From NCBI GenBank assembly GCA_025642065.1, contig JAODUP010000468.1, positions 177,501-241,500 of the forward strand: a DNA stretch of 64,000 nt, given 5' to 3'. Shown here one piece after another: positions 1-12,905 of the stretch. Every line of letters starts with the position of its first letter. Position 1 is the first letter of the stretch. Under the pieces are notes generated by a model, which saw nothing but the letters and a program-made list of their open reading frames with translations, ran no database searches and was not told the origin of the DNA. The translations under genes and the position numbers were made by a program. This DNA comes from Paralvinella palmiformis. Its lineage: Eukaryota; Annelida; Polychaeta; Terebellida; Alvinellidae.

Positions 1-509
1 ACGGAAATACCTGTCTAGTTGACGATGTTACGTCTTTAATCATATTAATGTGAAACCAAATTAACGGTGTTTCAATTTTTGGTCAATGTGTTTAAAACAT
101 ACATATTAGATATTTTACACGTCTAAATACGAACCCAGGTATTATAACAAAACCAAAAGATTAGCCGAGCTTTTCAGCTCTAAGATTGGTGTTTACTTAT
201 GGTAATATGTTCCAATGTTTGCTTCTTTACACATACACGTCAGCATACAACAAGCGAAATTTCGACGAAAATGTAAACATATATTATACGAGTTCTTAGC
301 CTAAAAAGAATTGTACTTACTTTGAACTCCACATAATATTAGTTACCTTTTATCACAAGCAGAGACTTCATTCGGGAAAACCATTAAGTACTAAATAATT
401 TAACATCCTAATTCCCAACAAGCTCTTTGATGTTTTAACATTGATAACCAGTAATGATTGATTGGTTTTGCTTAGCCTCGTTACTTCTCATACCTGGGAT
501 ATATGGCCC

Positions 510-612
510 AAGGAACACTCTTTGCGAAAATATCCAACAAACACAGGGTTTTGAACTCATAACATGAATTTTATAACGTAATTCTCAAGCCACTGCGCGA
601 CGAATGTGCCCA
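510..612 (-). repeat. Decayed tRNA-derived SINE
   Basis: Read on the minus strand this begins with a tRNA-like block (CGCGCAGTGGCTTGAGAATT) and has a degraded B-box-like TTCAAAACC. It shares the downstream phrase GTTGGATATTTTC with the element at 2890-3012 (GTTGGATGTTTTC). No target duplication was identified. It is probably an old copy of the same family. Confidence 0.35.
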
Positions 613-686
613 CTAACTAGTAACAAGATTACATCGATATTTCAGTAGACAGCTTGTCTATCATATAATATCTTTGACCTTATAAT

Positions 687-687
687 A

Positions 688-722
<35 letters not shown>

Positions 723-765
723 CTTCTGTAGCGCCAATATCCTGGAAGATAATCGACTTCAGTGG
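687..765 (-). repeat. Retroelement 3' tail with (TTA)n
   Basis: On the minus strand the sequence GGCGCTACAGAAGTTT runs into a (TTA)n tract. This resembles the GGCGCTATATAAA-(TTA)n ends of the LINE and SINE copies near 3620, 35780 and 62790. It is probably the 3' end of a retroelement whose body has decayed. Confidence 0.35.
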
Positions 766-1794
766 CACACCTAGTCCAGGGGTTGGGAAATCTCATAGTC
801 ATGGTACGATGCTAACTTCCTCAACAAATGATCGGATGCAGTGTAAATTTAGGAAACTTAGGAAGGATAAGCAAGTCTGACAAGATGAGTTTTCAGATAA
901 TGACGGAAAGAAACAATGCCATTTGATGACTTAATTAACGTGTTCGGGGAGCGAGTGACCTTATGACTAGATCTCGAATAACGGACGTTACACAATACAG
1001 CGTCGAGAAGCCACGCGACATAATGATGCTAACGTGATATTGTCCTTAACACTGAAATTGTACATCACATACGCCGCTGCTGATGACCATACGACTTAAA
1101 TTAAATAGCGTAAGGTATGCAGTCTATTTGTTTGTCTACTTTGCATAGTTGCGTTCAGTAGAGCAGGAGGAGGGGTAATTAAGTAATTTGCTGCAATGTT
1201 TACATATCGCATGGCATTTATCGTTGCACAAAGTAAATGGTTTAGTTGTTATTCGGCATTTTGTCTATTCGTTACAACATATTAATACTTTCAGACATTT
1301 GTTCATCTCTAGGTGTTTTAGTTCAATTAGAGGAAGCATTGAACATGCCGCATATGGTAAGATTTATCTAAACAGGCTAAGATTGAATAAATGTTGGGGA
1401 ACGAACAATTTTCATTGACTCCTTAAATTGCCTATTACTGGATATTGAGCTACGAATAGGGATGATGCTTTTTAAATAAGCATCGCTTCAAAAGAAGTTT
1501 CACTAAATGAACCCAATTTACTGGATGGGACTGCTCGAGTCCCTAACACAAGAAGCTTCTACTTCAATAACAATCAGAAGTGAGGATGGTGACTAACAAT
1601 ATACTGACAGGTTCTCTGGTTTATTAACAAAAACAGTTCTGGAGTGTGGCGAGTTGAATAATCAATGGCTCCATAACTCTATGGATAAGCAGGATAACGA
1701 AGAGACTGTTTATTATTCTATTATACTGTATCAGTATTTGTACTTAGGAGAATATCCTGGAAATCATACGAATATACTGTTTCCTTAATAATAA
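766..1794. other. Intergenic, no gene recognised
   Basis: Only short open frames occur here and none resembles a known protein. No splice-consistent exon or clear repeat structure was recognised. Confidence 0.5.
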
Positions 1795-1930
1795 AATGTG
1801 ACTACATAGGGAAATGTCCCACAAACCCAGGTGCGATTCGGATTTTAACCCATAACCTGGAAGTTTGCAGCGCAGTACTCTATCCACTGCCCCACCAGAT
1901 GACCCTCCTCGTTCCACAATTAAGCATTTG
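1795..1930 (-). repeat. tRNA-derived SINE fragment
   Basis: On the minus strand, GGGGCAGTGGATAGAGTACT followed by GCGCTGCAAAC and a degraded B box (GGTTATGGGTTAAAATCC) looks like a tRNA head with A- and B-box promoter elements. The GCGCTGCAAAC stretch is shared with the copy at 8948-9052. The inference is an RNA polymerase III-derived SINE rather than a functional tRNA, because no acceptor stem closes. Confidence 0.5.
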
Positions 1931-2205
1931 TGCAGTATTTCCATCGCCGCATTCTGCCCGAGAGGTTTGTATTATATTGATGTGTGCTAGGATCAATCCG
2001 ATTACACCTCAAATATTTTAAATATAGACTTCTTTGTGTAATAAACTTCAGATATTCAAACACAAAGCAACCCTTTAATTAATGCATCACTATGATGTAG
2101 AGTGCTTAGTATCTTGATCACCAAAAACGAAAAACCATTTCCCATTCCATCGTGATCTTGGTCACATCTTATCATTACAATAAATAAATAACACCTTTAT
2201 ACCAG

Positions 2206-2308
<103 letters not shown>

Positions 2309-2889
2309 CATGAACAGCTGCAGAACAAATATTCCAGACTCTTGTAGTCGAAGTAATATCTCATATTTCAGCTACACAAATGCCAGCTGTATTATTTGTT
2401 TATGAAAAGCAAACATGGACATCGAAGTATCAACGATATTACAACACATTCGATTGTTTACGTTCCTCCATTATAGTATTACTCATGTTATGTTTGATAT
2501 CAGCTGTTTCGTTGCAAGAACGAAATGGCGAAAAGAACTATCTAAATTCCGTCTTAAAATTTAAAAGCTTTAGCTTCATGGAATGTATTCATCTCTAACG
2601 ATACTGATATCTGGCTACAAATGGAATAAGCATTAATATTAGCAATGCAAGGCTTAAATAATATCACAAGTCATATTTAAGCCCAAATATAATATTATAA
2701 TGGTGATTCTATATGACATATCTTTCATACCTAATGTTTTATATATGCGGCTCCTTATATTGCTAGCCATGACAAGAGTAAATAAATCCCTGATAAATGA
2801 CACAGGTTAAAGTCACTTGATTTCCTTCATTCATAACGAGGAGTGAGTGAATAAGTAAGTTAATTGTTTAGCCTCGAACCTGATCACAT

Positions 2890-3012
2890 TTATAACATTT
2901 GTCCAAAGGGTAACTCCCTAAGAAAACATCCAACGAAGGTAGGCATGCATCGCATTCGAACCTATGACTTTAGGTTATGCAGCGCAATACACTAACCACT
3001 TTTGCTGTTGGA
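2890..3012 (-). repeat. tRNA-derived SINE
   Basis: The minus strand reads GTGGTTAGTGTATTGCGCTG as an A-box region and AGGTTCGAATGC as a good B box, followed by the shared tail phrase GTTGGATGTTTTC. This is a better-preserved relative of the copy at 510-612. Confidence 0.5.
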
Positions 3013-3050
3013 GTTATAAGAAAATAGATGTGTGTGAGTGTATCTCTCTC

Positions 3051-3052
<2 letters not shown>

Positions 3053-3092
<40 letters not shown>

Positions 3093-3126
3093 TGTATGTG
3101 TGTGTATGTGTGTGTATGTGTGTGTA

Positions 3127-3182
<56 letters not shown>
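3053..3182. repeat. (TG)n array with periodic TATG interruptions
   Basis: About 130 bp of TG repeats, with TATG interruptions regularly spaced about every 10 bp in the middle. This creates long but meaningless open frames on both strands. Confidence 0.97.
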
Positions 3183-3184
<2 letters not shown>

Positions 3185-3619
3185 ACATGTCTGTATAATA
3201 TGCTGGAGCTAAATCAAATTATTTGAAAACAAAAAGATAAATAATGAGACAATTACATTAGTACACTAAATTGTATATAATTATCATCGTTGTTGTGGCT
3301 GTTGTTGATATTGTCGCAGTTTGTTGTTTTTCTTGTTTATAATGTTGTTGTTATCGACTTCTTGTTGCTGTTTACTCGAATGCCATCAGTTCGAGCTTTG
3401 AAGCACCTAGTTAACAGCTTAATTGTGTCACACAAATCCCTCCTAATGTGCTTATTATATATTTATCGACTAATTCCTTTCCTTTAATTAACCTTGTTTC
3501 TTTTTCCTTTTACCTGTTAACGGAGTTGTTTTACTGTCATCATCGTTAATGACATCATTACTACATAACTACCGGACTGTCAGTGTCCTTTTCCGAGTTC
3601 TTGTCCCAATGAAGGTAAG

Positions 3620-3781
3620 TTATATAATAATTATTATTATTATAACAAACTTATAAAGCGCTCTTTTCATACTTAAAGCCTGTTCAAAAGCGCTGTACAT
3701 AAACTTATGGGGGAAAAAACATATAAGATATAACAAATATAATACGATTATTTTATAACAATATATGTATAAAGCTAAACT

Positions 3782-3850
<69 letters not shown>

Positions 3851-4050
3851 CTGATTAAGAAAACAAATTAAGATCAAAAGGCTGGAAAACAAATTCGTTT
3901 TCAGCAACATCTTAAAAATGTTCAGTGTTTTGGATTCACGAATGTGAGCTGGGAGTGCATTCCATAGTTTGTCTGCTGAACACTGAAATTTTCGTTCGCC
4001 ATAGCTAGATGTTCTAACCCTTGGAACCATCAATGTCACTGAACCCATCG
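3620..4050 (-). mobile_element. Non-LTR retrotransposon, 3' terminal fragment
   Basis: The minus strand encodes a stretch with RTSSYGERKFQ, KLWNALPAHIRE and FKMLLKTNLF. This is the characteristic carboxyl end of the reverse-transcriptase ORF in CR1/Jockey-like LINEs, where the consensus is close to YGERxFxxxAPKLWNxLPxxIR. Downstream on that strand are a (TA)n microsatellite (3786-3849) and a GCGCTTTATAA-(TTA)n 3' end near 3625-3660. It is a 5'-truncated copy: no polymerase boxes lie upstream. The frame stays open across the microsatellite by chance. Confidence 0.78.
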
Positions 4051-4689
4051 AGTTCTTCTTGGTTCATAAATTGTCAACACGTCAGATGTGTAATCTTGGA
4101 GCCTGTTCAATTGCAGTCGATACTTAACTGGCAACCGATGGAGATCATTCAATATTGGTGTAATGTGAGTCCCGCGTGATGCTTTCGTAATAATTAGACA
4201 CTAACAGAACTAAATAATTCCGAGCTGCTACTTTAACTATCGGTGTATATCAATGTTTTAGAAACGTTTGAAAATGAAATATAGAGGAAGCCGAGAGAAA
4301 ATTATTATTGATAATTATTTTACGAACATATGCTGCGATCTACTTAGCTGCAGGGCAAGAAAACGACATTCTATATTTATGAGTTTTTGCTATTTTCGAA
4401 CATCAGTAACAATTATACATTTCATTAAATTTGTGAAATAAATCTCTGACGAAAGTAAGTTTTCGTTGACAAATGCCTTTTTTTATCCTAGACGATGTTA
4501 TTCATGATGTTTATTTTTTACATTAACTTGACTAACTCGTATAATTTGGGTTAATTAAGTCTTAATAACCACAACAACAACAAAATCTGAATCTGTCACT
4601 TTCAAAAGCTATTACCTCTTGACTATCCATTGTCTGCTTTAATTAATGCGTAATTCCTATAAACATTTCATTGGTATAAACTCTAAAAC

Positions 4690-4699
4690 TAGTACTAGC

Positions 4700-4731
<32 letters not shown>

Positions 4732-4855
4732 CAAAGTTAGTAGCAGTATCAGTAGTAGAAAGAGTAGTAGCAATAGCAGCAGCAGCAGTAATAGTAGTAG
4801 TAAAAGTAGTAGTAGTAGTGGTAATTATTAATATTATTATTATTATTATTATTAC

Positions 4856-4899
<44 letters not shown>

Positions 4900-4960
4900 G
4901 AAGTATTACTATTAGAAGTATTATTAGAAGTATTATAAGTATAAGAAGTAGTGGTATTAT
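4690..4960. repeat. Trinucleotide arrays, (AGT/AGC)n then (TTA)n
   Basis: A run of AGT and AGC triplets to about 4823 is followed by TTA triplets with AGAAGTATT interruptions. The first half reads as polyserine in one frame, but there is no flanking protein-like sequence. Confidence 0.95.
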
Positions 4961-7900
4961 AACTATTACTTAATTCCCTTTGTTATACTGACAATATATT
5001 ATTAGCTCGAATAAACCTTTAAAAACTCTTATAGCAACAACAACCAAAATCAATAACACATTCGTCCTTCTACGCACAGTTCTATATTTTAAGGAATGAA
5101 CAATGCAGTAATTGGGCCCAGAGGTAAATACTTGTACATATAATGGCCGTCTAATGACCAATGCCAGTAGTTCAGCCAACAACGGTTTATTCCGGCGAGC
5201 GAGTGACGTAAACAATTTTTTTTATCATCCACACTCTGCTGAAGGCATTTGGGGGGATTTTCCTCTTTTTTGTAAACGTAAACTTGACCAAATACACACA
5301 TCAGCTAAAAACGATGACCTTTATCTTTGACGTAAATATTCTATAAATATCTACAGACGTCAGCGGTTATGCCTGCAGTGAAAATGGATGTGAGCCACTA
5401 CGCGGATAATAGTTGTTGATACAGGTGATCATGAAAGAATAATGCTTCGTACGTGGGCCTTCGAAGTCTGACGGCTAATCAGCAATGCGCCGTCGAAATA
5501 GAAAACATGTCGACAAAGGTGTTTTATAATGCTTAGATTTTTAGACTTAAATTGGACGACCTTCGACACTCGTTCAGATATGCGCAGCTGTTGACAGGTG
5601 TGCGTGTCTAAAATGTTCGTATTTCATTCGTTAATTGTGTTACATTTGCTGACGATTTTAATTTATCAAGTGTAATATGCATTTCTGTTAGGATTATCTC
5701 ATTCTCAACAAAATTAGACTGCTCTGTATCCATTAACTAGTCCAGCTCTGGTGTCCCTAATAGAAGCCAACGCTCCTGGTGACATGGTTCTCTGGGTCAC
5801 CTAGACACACAAGCCCGCTCCCATTTCCCCGCCCCTCAACAATGAGGGGGCGGTGGTCTAACTGAATTCACTCATTATTCTATCGATTTATTCATGTTTT
5901 TAATTTAGCCTTGATTCTAAAAAGTATTCCGATTTATAAAAAAGCGAAGCAAATATCTTTGGCTAGGGAATGACGTTTTTACAGAAGAATGTTCCCTTAT
6001 ATCAATTATTGGATACAAAGCACTAAACATCTAACTGCTTATTTTGTGTCGGTTAACCTCAATTCTGTCCATCACACTTGTGTATAATAAGTGTTGTAGA
6101 TAATGACAGTTCGTGCGCCAAGCTTATCCATGATATATTACGCCCAGTTTGTTTGTTTTTTACTTCACAAACCAAACTGTTTAAGTATATTTTCAACTGA
6201 TATCAACATTTGCCGAATGACGATCGGATAAATTGCCCCTAGGCCGTGATACGTTTGTTTAAGACGGACCCATATTTCCGAGAAATGTTTTCTGATAGCA
6301 AAACTTATTTTCAATGTTAGAACGATTAACCGTGAACGATAGATTGAGACATTGCCACAAGATTGTGAATTGATCTTCAGCTTTTGTAGAATTGCATTTG
6401 TATCCCGAGAAGGGAATAGTATGGTGTCAAAAAGAAGCCAGAAAATAAAAGGTCAACCGTTATAAAACAAACTTTGACTCCGTATGTAACCAAGCGAAAA
6501 TATTCATTAATGTTATATGATGGAATTCATTTATAGATACTCAGGCTTGTAGTAATAGAATGCCAATAGTTTTGCTAAACATACAAGGACATTGGGTTTT
6601 CAGACAACAAACTGGACGATACATTTGTCTTTACGAATGTTCACAAGAACTGTGATTATTTTACTTTGAACCGTTATAATTGATGGACCATTTCTAATTT
6701 TCTATTTTCCATTGTTTGCATATAATATTGCAATAATGTTTCGCCGTATTCTAGTTTTTGTTTATTAATTATTAAACGGACTCAAAGCCTCACTTTCGTA
6801 CACGGTGCGTCTTTTGAGAAGTGCAAGGTCAAATATAACGAAAAGGGAAAACAATATTAGTCAGAAGAAGATTGGCGACGTTCTACTTGTAAAGTGGGGG
6901 AGAAAATCTCGCATTAATACAACGAGGATTAAACATAACTCATAAACTATTTTGTTAAAGGCCTGAATATTTTATGCCAGTTGCCTGGGGTTTGTTGTGT
7001 GTATAGACTTATTTTTCCGTTAAATTATAAGTAATACCTTTTAAGCGTGTGTTTATTTTTCAATGCTCATATACATGTAAGATGGGTGCATTTATATATA
7101 CGAGGAACACATTTATTATATAACACGATGTACCAAAGGCTGAGATACCAAACTAGTCGGTAAGGATGCATTTCATATTTAAACGGAATGTATTAAATTA
7201 AGTAATTAACATGCCACACTAGTTTTGTCGAAGAATCCAGAAAACTAATCACATCTAAATACCTTAGCGTCAACACACATGGCCCATGCATATTATACGA
7301 AATTAAGTAATACCGAAGTAGAAAGGATTGACATCATACAACATCCAGACAAAAGGATTAGATTTTAGATACCAGGTTACACACAACATAAAACTCAGTC
7401 TACTAATGTTACAGTGACCAGCAAAAGGCCTAATATTGGAACATGATACAGCCTTCAGTAATGTATTCTCAACACGTCCAAAGAATCATATATTGGAAGG
7501 ACAGATTCAATATCAAATGGATTCCTTTATAAGTGTCATCCTGGAGAGATTGAGTACTGATTCCTGATAAAAGTATTGCCATGGTGAAGTCATGTCTTAG
7601 CATAGAGATAATGAAAGATTTCGCGATACCCGCATTTGTCAATGGTAGCCAGTTGTTACATTTAGTTGTAGGCAATGGCATATTTTAGAGGAAATATCCT
7701 CGTTATTTCGCTAAGTATCAGTTATATGATCTGGCCATCAGAATCACACAGACAGATAGACAGACAAACAAACAAACGAAGAGACATACACGCAGCTCTT
7801 CGTCGAGCTGCAAACAGGCAGACTACCAGCTAGTCAGATATTAACTTTCACACATACACACACCAAAACCCGTGCATGTTGATGTCCACGTTTGTTGACC

Positions 7901-8944
7901 TGCGAACAACTTCAGCACAAAAATTATTTTCTTAGCATATCTTCAATAGAGCACAGTTGATAATCAATTAAGGTGTGATCTTAAGTACTGCTGACTATTA
8001 CAAGGATAATAAGATCATCTTCCCAAGTGAGACTTGTTTGAGGTATTAGCTAATGACTTGTAATGGTGAGTATATAATGAAAGCGTTTCATTAAACATAT
8101 TTTTATTACTAGTAGTAGTAGTAATAGTAGTAGTAGCAGTAGTATACAGATGAACATGTTTGAGCATCACATTTTTATCATTTAATGACTCTGAACAATG
8201 GAATATCTAAACAAAGCCACGTTCCCTTTGGAAATAAGAGACTTAACTTATTTATTTACATGCTCTTAACCTGAATCTTCAAATCAAAGAGAAAATATGT
8301 TTATTGTGGATCAAACCCCTTTTGTTGCAGCTTAGAATAAATTTATATTACATAAGAGTACAAGAGATAATCTCACTGGCGTGGCTAGTGGTAAATGGGG
8401 ATAAATACATGGTGATGTACACAGACATAAAAATGCTTTAGGTTGTGGATAACTAAGTCAGATCTGTATGTCAATATATACATATACTCTATTTATCCAC
8501 ATAATAAATACTTGCGTTTTTATAGATACACACAAGTCTTAGACTGTTACCTCTCAATATTGAATTAACAATGATGTTACAGATATATCTTGACTTAAAA
8601 GAGATATACCTAACCGAGCATCAATCTATATGTGATTAATGCGAGTGAGATGAAATGGCACGTCTAATCTACACCGCAACGTCCAAATATATTCCCCTAA
8701 CTGCATTTCAATCCCTCAGATTTTATGCCTTTTATTATTTATTTATTACCGCGGAGGAAGAAGCGATTTTTCAAAAAGCGTGATCCCTTTTATCCATTAT
8801 TAGGAGAGTTGTTAGACAAGAGATGAAGTATTCTATCGAAGCTTATTATTTCTCGTTTATTTGTTAGAGCATCACACGCTCGTCATAATGGCCATAACTG
8901 CTGTTGACCATTATACAACTATTGCACTAATGCAGTTCTATCAA
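4961..8944. other. Intergenic, no gene recognised
   Basis: About 4 kb with only short open frames. A short (TAG)n tract lies near 8110-8145. No exon with homology, tRNA-like block or paired terminal repeat was recognised. Confidence 0.5.
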
Positions 8945-8947
8945 ATC

Positions 8948-9052
8948 AATCAAGGTATTCCGATAGCGCAGTAATTGGATCACTGCGCTGCAAACCCCCA
9001 TGTTGTGGTTTCGAAACCGGATCATACCTGTGTGTATTTGCGGGATATGTGT
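8948..9052 (+). repeat. tRNA-like SINE fragment, interrupted
   Basis: The block GATAGCGCAGTAATTGGATC followed by ACTGCGCTGCAAAC and GGTTTCGAAACC looks like degraded A and B boxes. It shares the GCGCTGCAAAC phrase with the copy at 1795-1930. The hAT-type MITE at 9053-9340 is inserted at its 3' end. Confidence 0.4.
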
Positions 9053-9340
9053 CAGTGGAGTAGCGTGGGTTTTGGCCACCTGGTACGTTAGCCAATTTGG
9101 CCAACCCATTCCTAAACTAAAAACATCTTTGACTTCACCAAACACCCGTATATAAAAGACTTACCTCAGGGGGGAGACAGCCCGACTACAAATGGCGATC
9201 ACTTTAAAACTCTAAACCATTTGGGAAAACAACCATTACCAAAAAAAGGACCTCACAATTACAGGAAAGTAATAAAATCATAGTATAGCCCCGTGCCCTC
9301 CCGAAGTGGCCCACCCAGCACGCCCCACGCTACGCCACTG
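9053..9340. mobile_element. hAT-type MITE with perfect 8-bp target duplication
   Basis: The left end reads CAGTGGAGTAGCGTGGG. The right end reads CCCACGCTACGCCACTG, which is its reverse complement with one mismatch over 17 bp. The sequence ATATGTGT occurs immediately before (9045-9052) and immediately after (9341-9348), giving an exact 8-bp target-site duplication. CAGTGGCGTAGC-type ends with 8-bp duplications are typical of non-autonomous hAT elements. The element is 288 bp long and has no transposase coding capacity. Confidence 0.88.
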
Positions 9341-9348
9341 ATATGTGT

Positions 9349-10425
9349 ACCTCGCCAGTTGCCCCACCATCATATGTCCCAGGTGTGACCAGCACCAAGG
9401 CTAAGCAACTCAACCTATTAAATAGATAATATGTTATCATCAATTTTGTTCAATGAAGCCAAAATGAAAAAGACTTCACGTCTTTTCTTGCTAATATAAA
9501 GTAATGGGATTATTTGTGGAACCTCGTATGAAGCCAACAAAGGCCAATGTTTCTATTTTCGATAGTTCGGACATTTCCCAGGAAGCTCTTCGCCCGATAT
9601 GTAATGCGCTGAATCGGATGAAACAGTAAGCGTGAATGATGGATGATGACGTGCTGATGAAATCACGAAACCATTTTCAGCTTTTTGTCGGAAACAAAAT
9701 TGAAAATATTAACCCCGTACGTTGTATACGGCTGTTTAGACACCAGCTTTAAGGGAGAATACTCACGCTTCTATTTTCTGGAGATCGAATGGGGAAGGAA
9801 ATATGAGCAATAAAAGCGAAGAGAACGAATAAAAATTGAATCGATTACAGCTGTCTAAACGTAGATTATTTTGTAAAACAAATCGATCAGTTTATTGTAA
9901 ATGTATCGTTGCGATACATTTATATTAGCCATAAATACAGGTAGGTAACCAGAATAATCAATCGTCAATAATACAATAAACATATATGCGTTGACTTTAT
10001 CTCGCATCAGTAACATTATTGGTTACGGGAATATCTCCGAATGACGTCATTAATTCTCAAGAAAGAAGCATGTCTCATTTTAGTATCTCGAAGAACTTTC
10101 TTTAACCGCATTCGCATAAACGCTGACTGAAAAAAAGAATACGCAGACCTTGAGTTCAGGGTGACCTCTGTTGCTGAAATGATAGGAAAAATACTGAATT
10201 TTAAACGTTCAAATTTAAAAACGTTAACATTTGTTGTGTAGTTTTGTCTTTCAGTGCAGCTCAGTGCAGGACATGGAACAATAACATTTTCGTGTAGCTT
10301 TGAGGCATAGAGGCCTCTTCCCTTTCTTTATATTAATACCTATGTAAACTGACACTGTCATAAAATATTTATGTTACCTGTGTGTGTTACATATTAATAA
10401 TTACAATTCTGTAAATGTGCGTGGG
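9349..10425. other. Intergenic, no gene recognised
   Basis: AT-rich sequence with stop codons in all frames at short intervals. No recognisable protein, RNA or terminal repeat was seen. Confidence 0.5.
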
Positions 10426-10515
10426 TGGGTGGGTTCATGCGTGCGTGCGTGCGGTGTGTGTGCGTGCGTGTGTATGTGTGTGTGTGCTTTGTGTGTGTGT
10501 GTGTGTGTGTGTGTT
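10426..10515. repeat. GT-rich simple repeat
   Basis: Imperfect GTGGGTGG and GTGCGTGC units pass into a pure (GT)n tract at about 10493-10514. Confidence 0.9.
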
Positions 10516-10554
10516 GTACGTGTTAATTTTGTAAAATAAGGTACTGACACCGAT

Positions 10555-10740
10555 AATCTCGAAGCGTGAATTCAAACACTGGACAATTCCTTCAGGGGAC
10601 TGAATCAGAGTGAAGGTTTTTTATGCCGAGACATTACAATATTGCACCAGTCCCTAAGTCGTCATGCAACAAAAGTCTAAAAACGAATCACCTACAGCCG
10701 TGGTGTCTCGGAGTAAACCACCTAAGTCAGATCACGGCAA
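10555..10740. repeat. Dispersed repeat family C, copy 1
   Basis: Long stretches match 62195-62370 in the same orientation, including GCACCAGTCCCTA, CGAATCACCTACAG and the CGTGAATTCAA block. The order of shared blocks is the same in both places, so this is a genuine dispersed repeat and not a chance match. Ends and class are unresolved. Confidence 0.7.
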
Positions 10741-10924
10741 TCGTGAGAATGTTAATGCTTGCTAAAGTTACCATTGAATGTCATAGTACAGATGGATAAA
10801 ACTGGACCTAGGAAAGGTAATTATATTGCCACAATTGATGCGCCTGTGTTTGTGTGATGTTTCCCTAATTATATAAGAAACAAATGATCAAATTAAATGT
10901 TATATTTCCAGTAGGTCTAGAGAG

Positions 10925-11040
10925 GCCTCTCCGTAGTCTAATTGGTAGCTCAGTTGGTCAAAGGCTTTTCATCCATAACAAAGCAGTTTCGTATTGTCTG
11001 GGTTTGCGAAATATGCGACCCTCGTAACTATGATTTCCAA
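10925..11040 (+). repeat. Possible tRNA-like SINE head
   Basis: TAGTCTAATTGGTAGCTCAG followed by TTGGTCAAAGGC resembles an A-box region. The B box is weak and there is no clear tail. Confidence 0.3.
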
Positions 11041-11580
11041 GGAAAGAAATTCAGGGAAATGGTACTAAGTTTAACTAGACAACCCACAGCGAACTTCAGA
11101 TTTTACACGGAAGTAAACTAAACACTGAAAAAACTTCCATAAATGTTACATAAAACTAGATTTTAAGTACATAGCTGTGATTGGTGACAGTTTGACTTCG
11201 CGCTGTCTTTTGTTTTATTTTCTCCATTTAACTTATACCATTTATTTCCTAGCTCTGAGTTGTTTTGGATTCTTAGCCAGGTAAGCTGGATTTACCTGAG
11301 ATCTTTTACGAAGCAACAAGGAATAGTAGGCTCACGTTGTACACAAGGCTGCCTATAGTTGAACATGGATAATATTGTAGTTATTACTACAGCATTCCGC
11401 ACACGTCCACGAAAACTAAAATTGTCGATAATGCAATAGGACTTAATGCTATAAATACTTCTTCATTTGGCGAGGCTTATGCTTCCTGTTAGATTTGAAT
11501 CTGTACCTAAAATCTTGAGATCCAATCAGTAGCCCCTCCGGTCTTTTGTCCCCTGGCCTCCCCTCCCCTGGTCTTATGTC

Positions 11581-11676
11581 CCATCTGATTGTTGACTTGT
11601 TTGAAGACTTTTTAATGTAAATATACCCTTCATTATACGCTTTCACACCACCTCTGTTACTTGATATTATTTCCAT
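11581..11676 (-). pseudogene. FLYWCH-like zinc-finger domain remnant
   Basis: On the minus strand the frame reads SSNRGGVKAYNEGY followed by a lysine/serine-rich stretch and TIRW. This resembles the first half of a FLYWCH domain, in which a short strand and GY..Y motif precede a threonine-rich strand ending in W and then C. The expected cysteines and histidines are absent, because the frame runs into a GGGG-rich imperfect repeat after the W. FLYWCH domains are common in DNA-transposon proteins and in expanded gene families of molluscs. The hit is short, so this is a tentative call. Confidence 0.4.
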
Positions 11677-12519
11677 ATTTACAAAACAAATGAGAAAAAG
11701 AAGCCACTGATTAAAGCCATAATATATACAGATACTTCTTTGGAGCAAGTAGATCCTGAGATGACAAGAGTTAGCAAGCAGATCTCGGATTACAGTTTTG
11801 AATAATTAAGACTTGAGTGTAATAGCATGAGGGGAGATTCGTAGTGTGTGTGCCCTTAATTATAAAGCCCAGGTGAGTAATTAATGAAGGGGCTAAAACA
11901 GTAGGGACAAAAGACCGCGGGATCAAATGACTTGGACCCGTAAAACTTTAAGCCTAAAGTGTCATCATAATGTCCTCCGTCATACATTTATCATTATGTT
12001 CATTATCTTCATTATCTCCTGGCGGTTATATCAATGGATATTGTCGTGTTTGGCTGATGAACTGATAGTAACGTTGCACTGACGTTGATTGTATATGAAA
12101 TCACCACAATATACCAACGTAATTTCAAAGTTTAAAAGATATCAGGCATATATGCTGGACAATTTAACATTAAATACACAGAAAGACTTAATAAACACAC
12201 GCCTTATTTACTTTTGATATCACGCAAAACTAGACTCAGCGACGTCTTAGTGGGTTTCAAGTAATAGCTACAATGGCTAGATGAATGCACCAATGGCATG
12301 TATTATCACAGTAACATTAGAAATATATTATAGTACATATGGCTACGGTCGGTGGGGGGTCGGTGTACTGGGAAATCTTCACTTATATTTTACTATATTG
12401 ATTAATAAACTTTTGTTATAAATTATAAATACAAAATATTGAAATAGCAAAGATTAGGAGTAGTAACAATGCTTTAAGCTTGTATTGTGATTGCTACAGA
12501 CATCTAAATCCTAGATAAC

Positions 12520-12905
12520 CAAGCCAAACACCTAAACAGCGTCCCTCCAAAGACGCAAATAGTGTACGGAATATACACGGACAGAAAATAAAACTTCTCA
12601 ACGGCAACATAATATGCCTTGTGATATTTTCTGAAGATTCAAATACATCATAAGCATACAAATCCAAAAATTGCTATGACCTACTCGTCACTAACCCTCT
12701 TTGATATCAAATGTTACAAGCAGAATGAGCGAAATAAGTGCTCAGAACATCAACATATAAACATCATTTGAGACCTATGCTTCCATAAATATATACATAA
12801 ATAAAACTATATATCGAAACACATATACGTTGAGTTATACGTGTGGCTGGACTACTCATCAGCCTGTGGGGCCCAGCTAATACGCTTTTCGTACGCGACA
12901 AATAT
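12520..12905. repeat. Dispersed repeat family B, copy 1
   Basis: This segment shares ordered blocks with the reverse complement of 35890-36260: AGGTGTTTGGC, a CGTGTATATTCCG-like block, CATAATATGC, GCAGAATGAGC and ACTCATCAGCCTGTGGGG. Parts also recur at 61757-61940 and 62388-62465. The class is unknown. A roughly 70-bp stretch between the CATAATATGC and GCAGAATGAGC blocks is absent from the 36-kb copy. Confidence 0.65.

Noticed and set aside
2964..3226. Overlapping open frames rich in Cys-Val or His-Thr
   Set aside because: They are translations of the (TG)n microsatellite and exist on both strands.
4646..4831. Polyserine frame
   Set aside because: It is the translation of an (AGT/AGC)n array with no flanking protein-like sequence.
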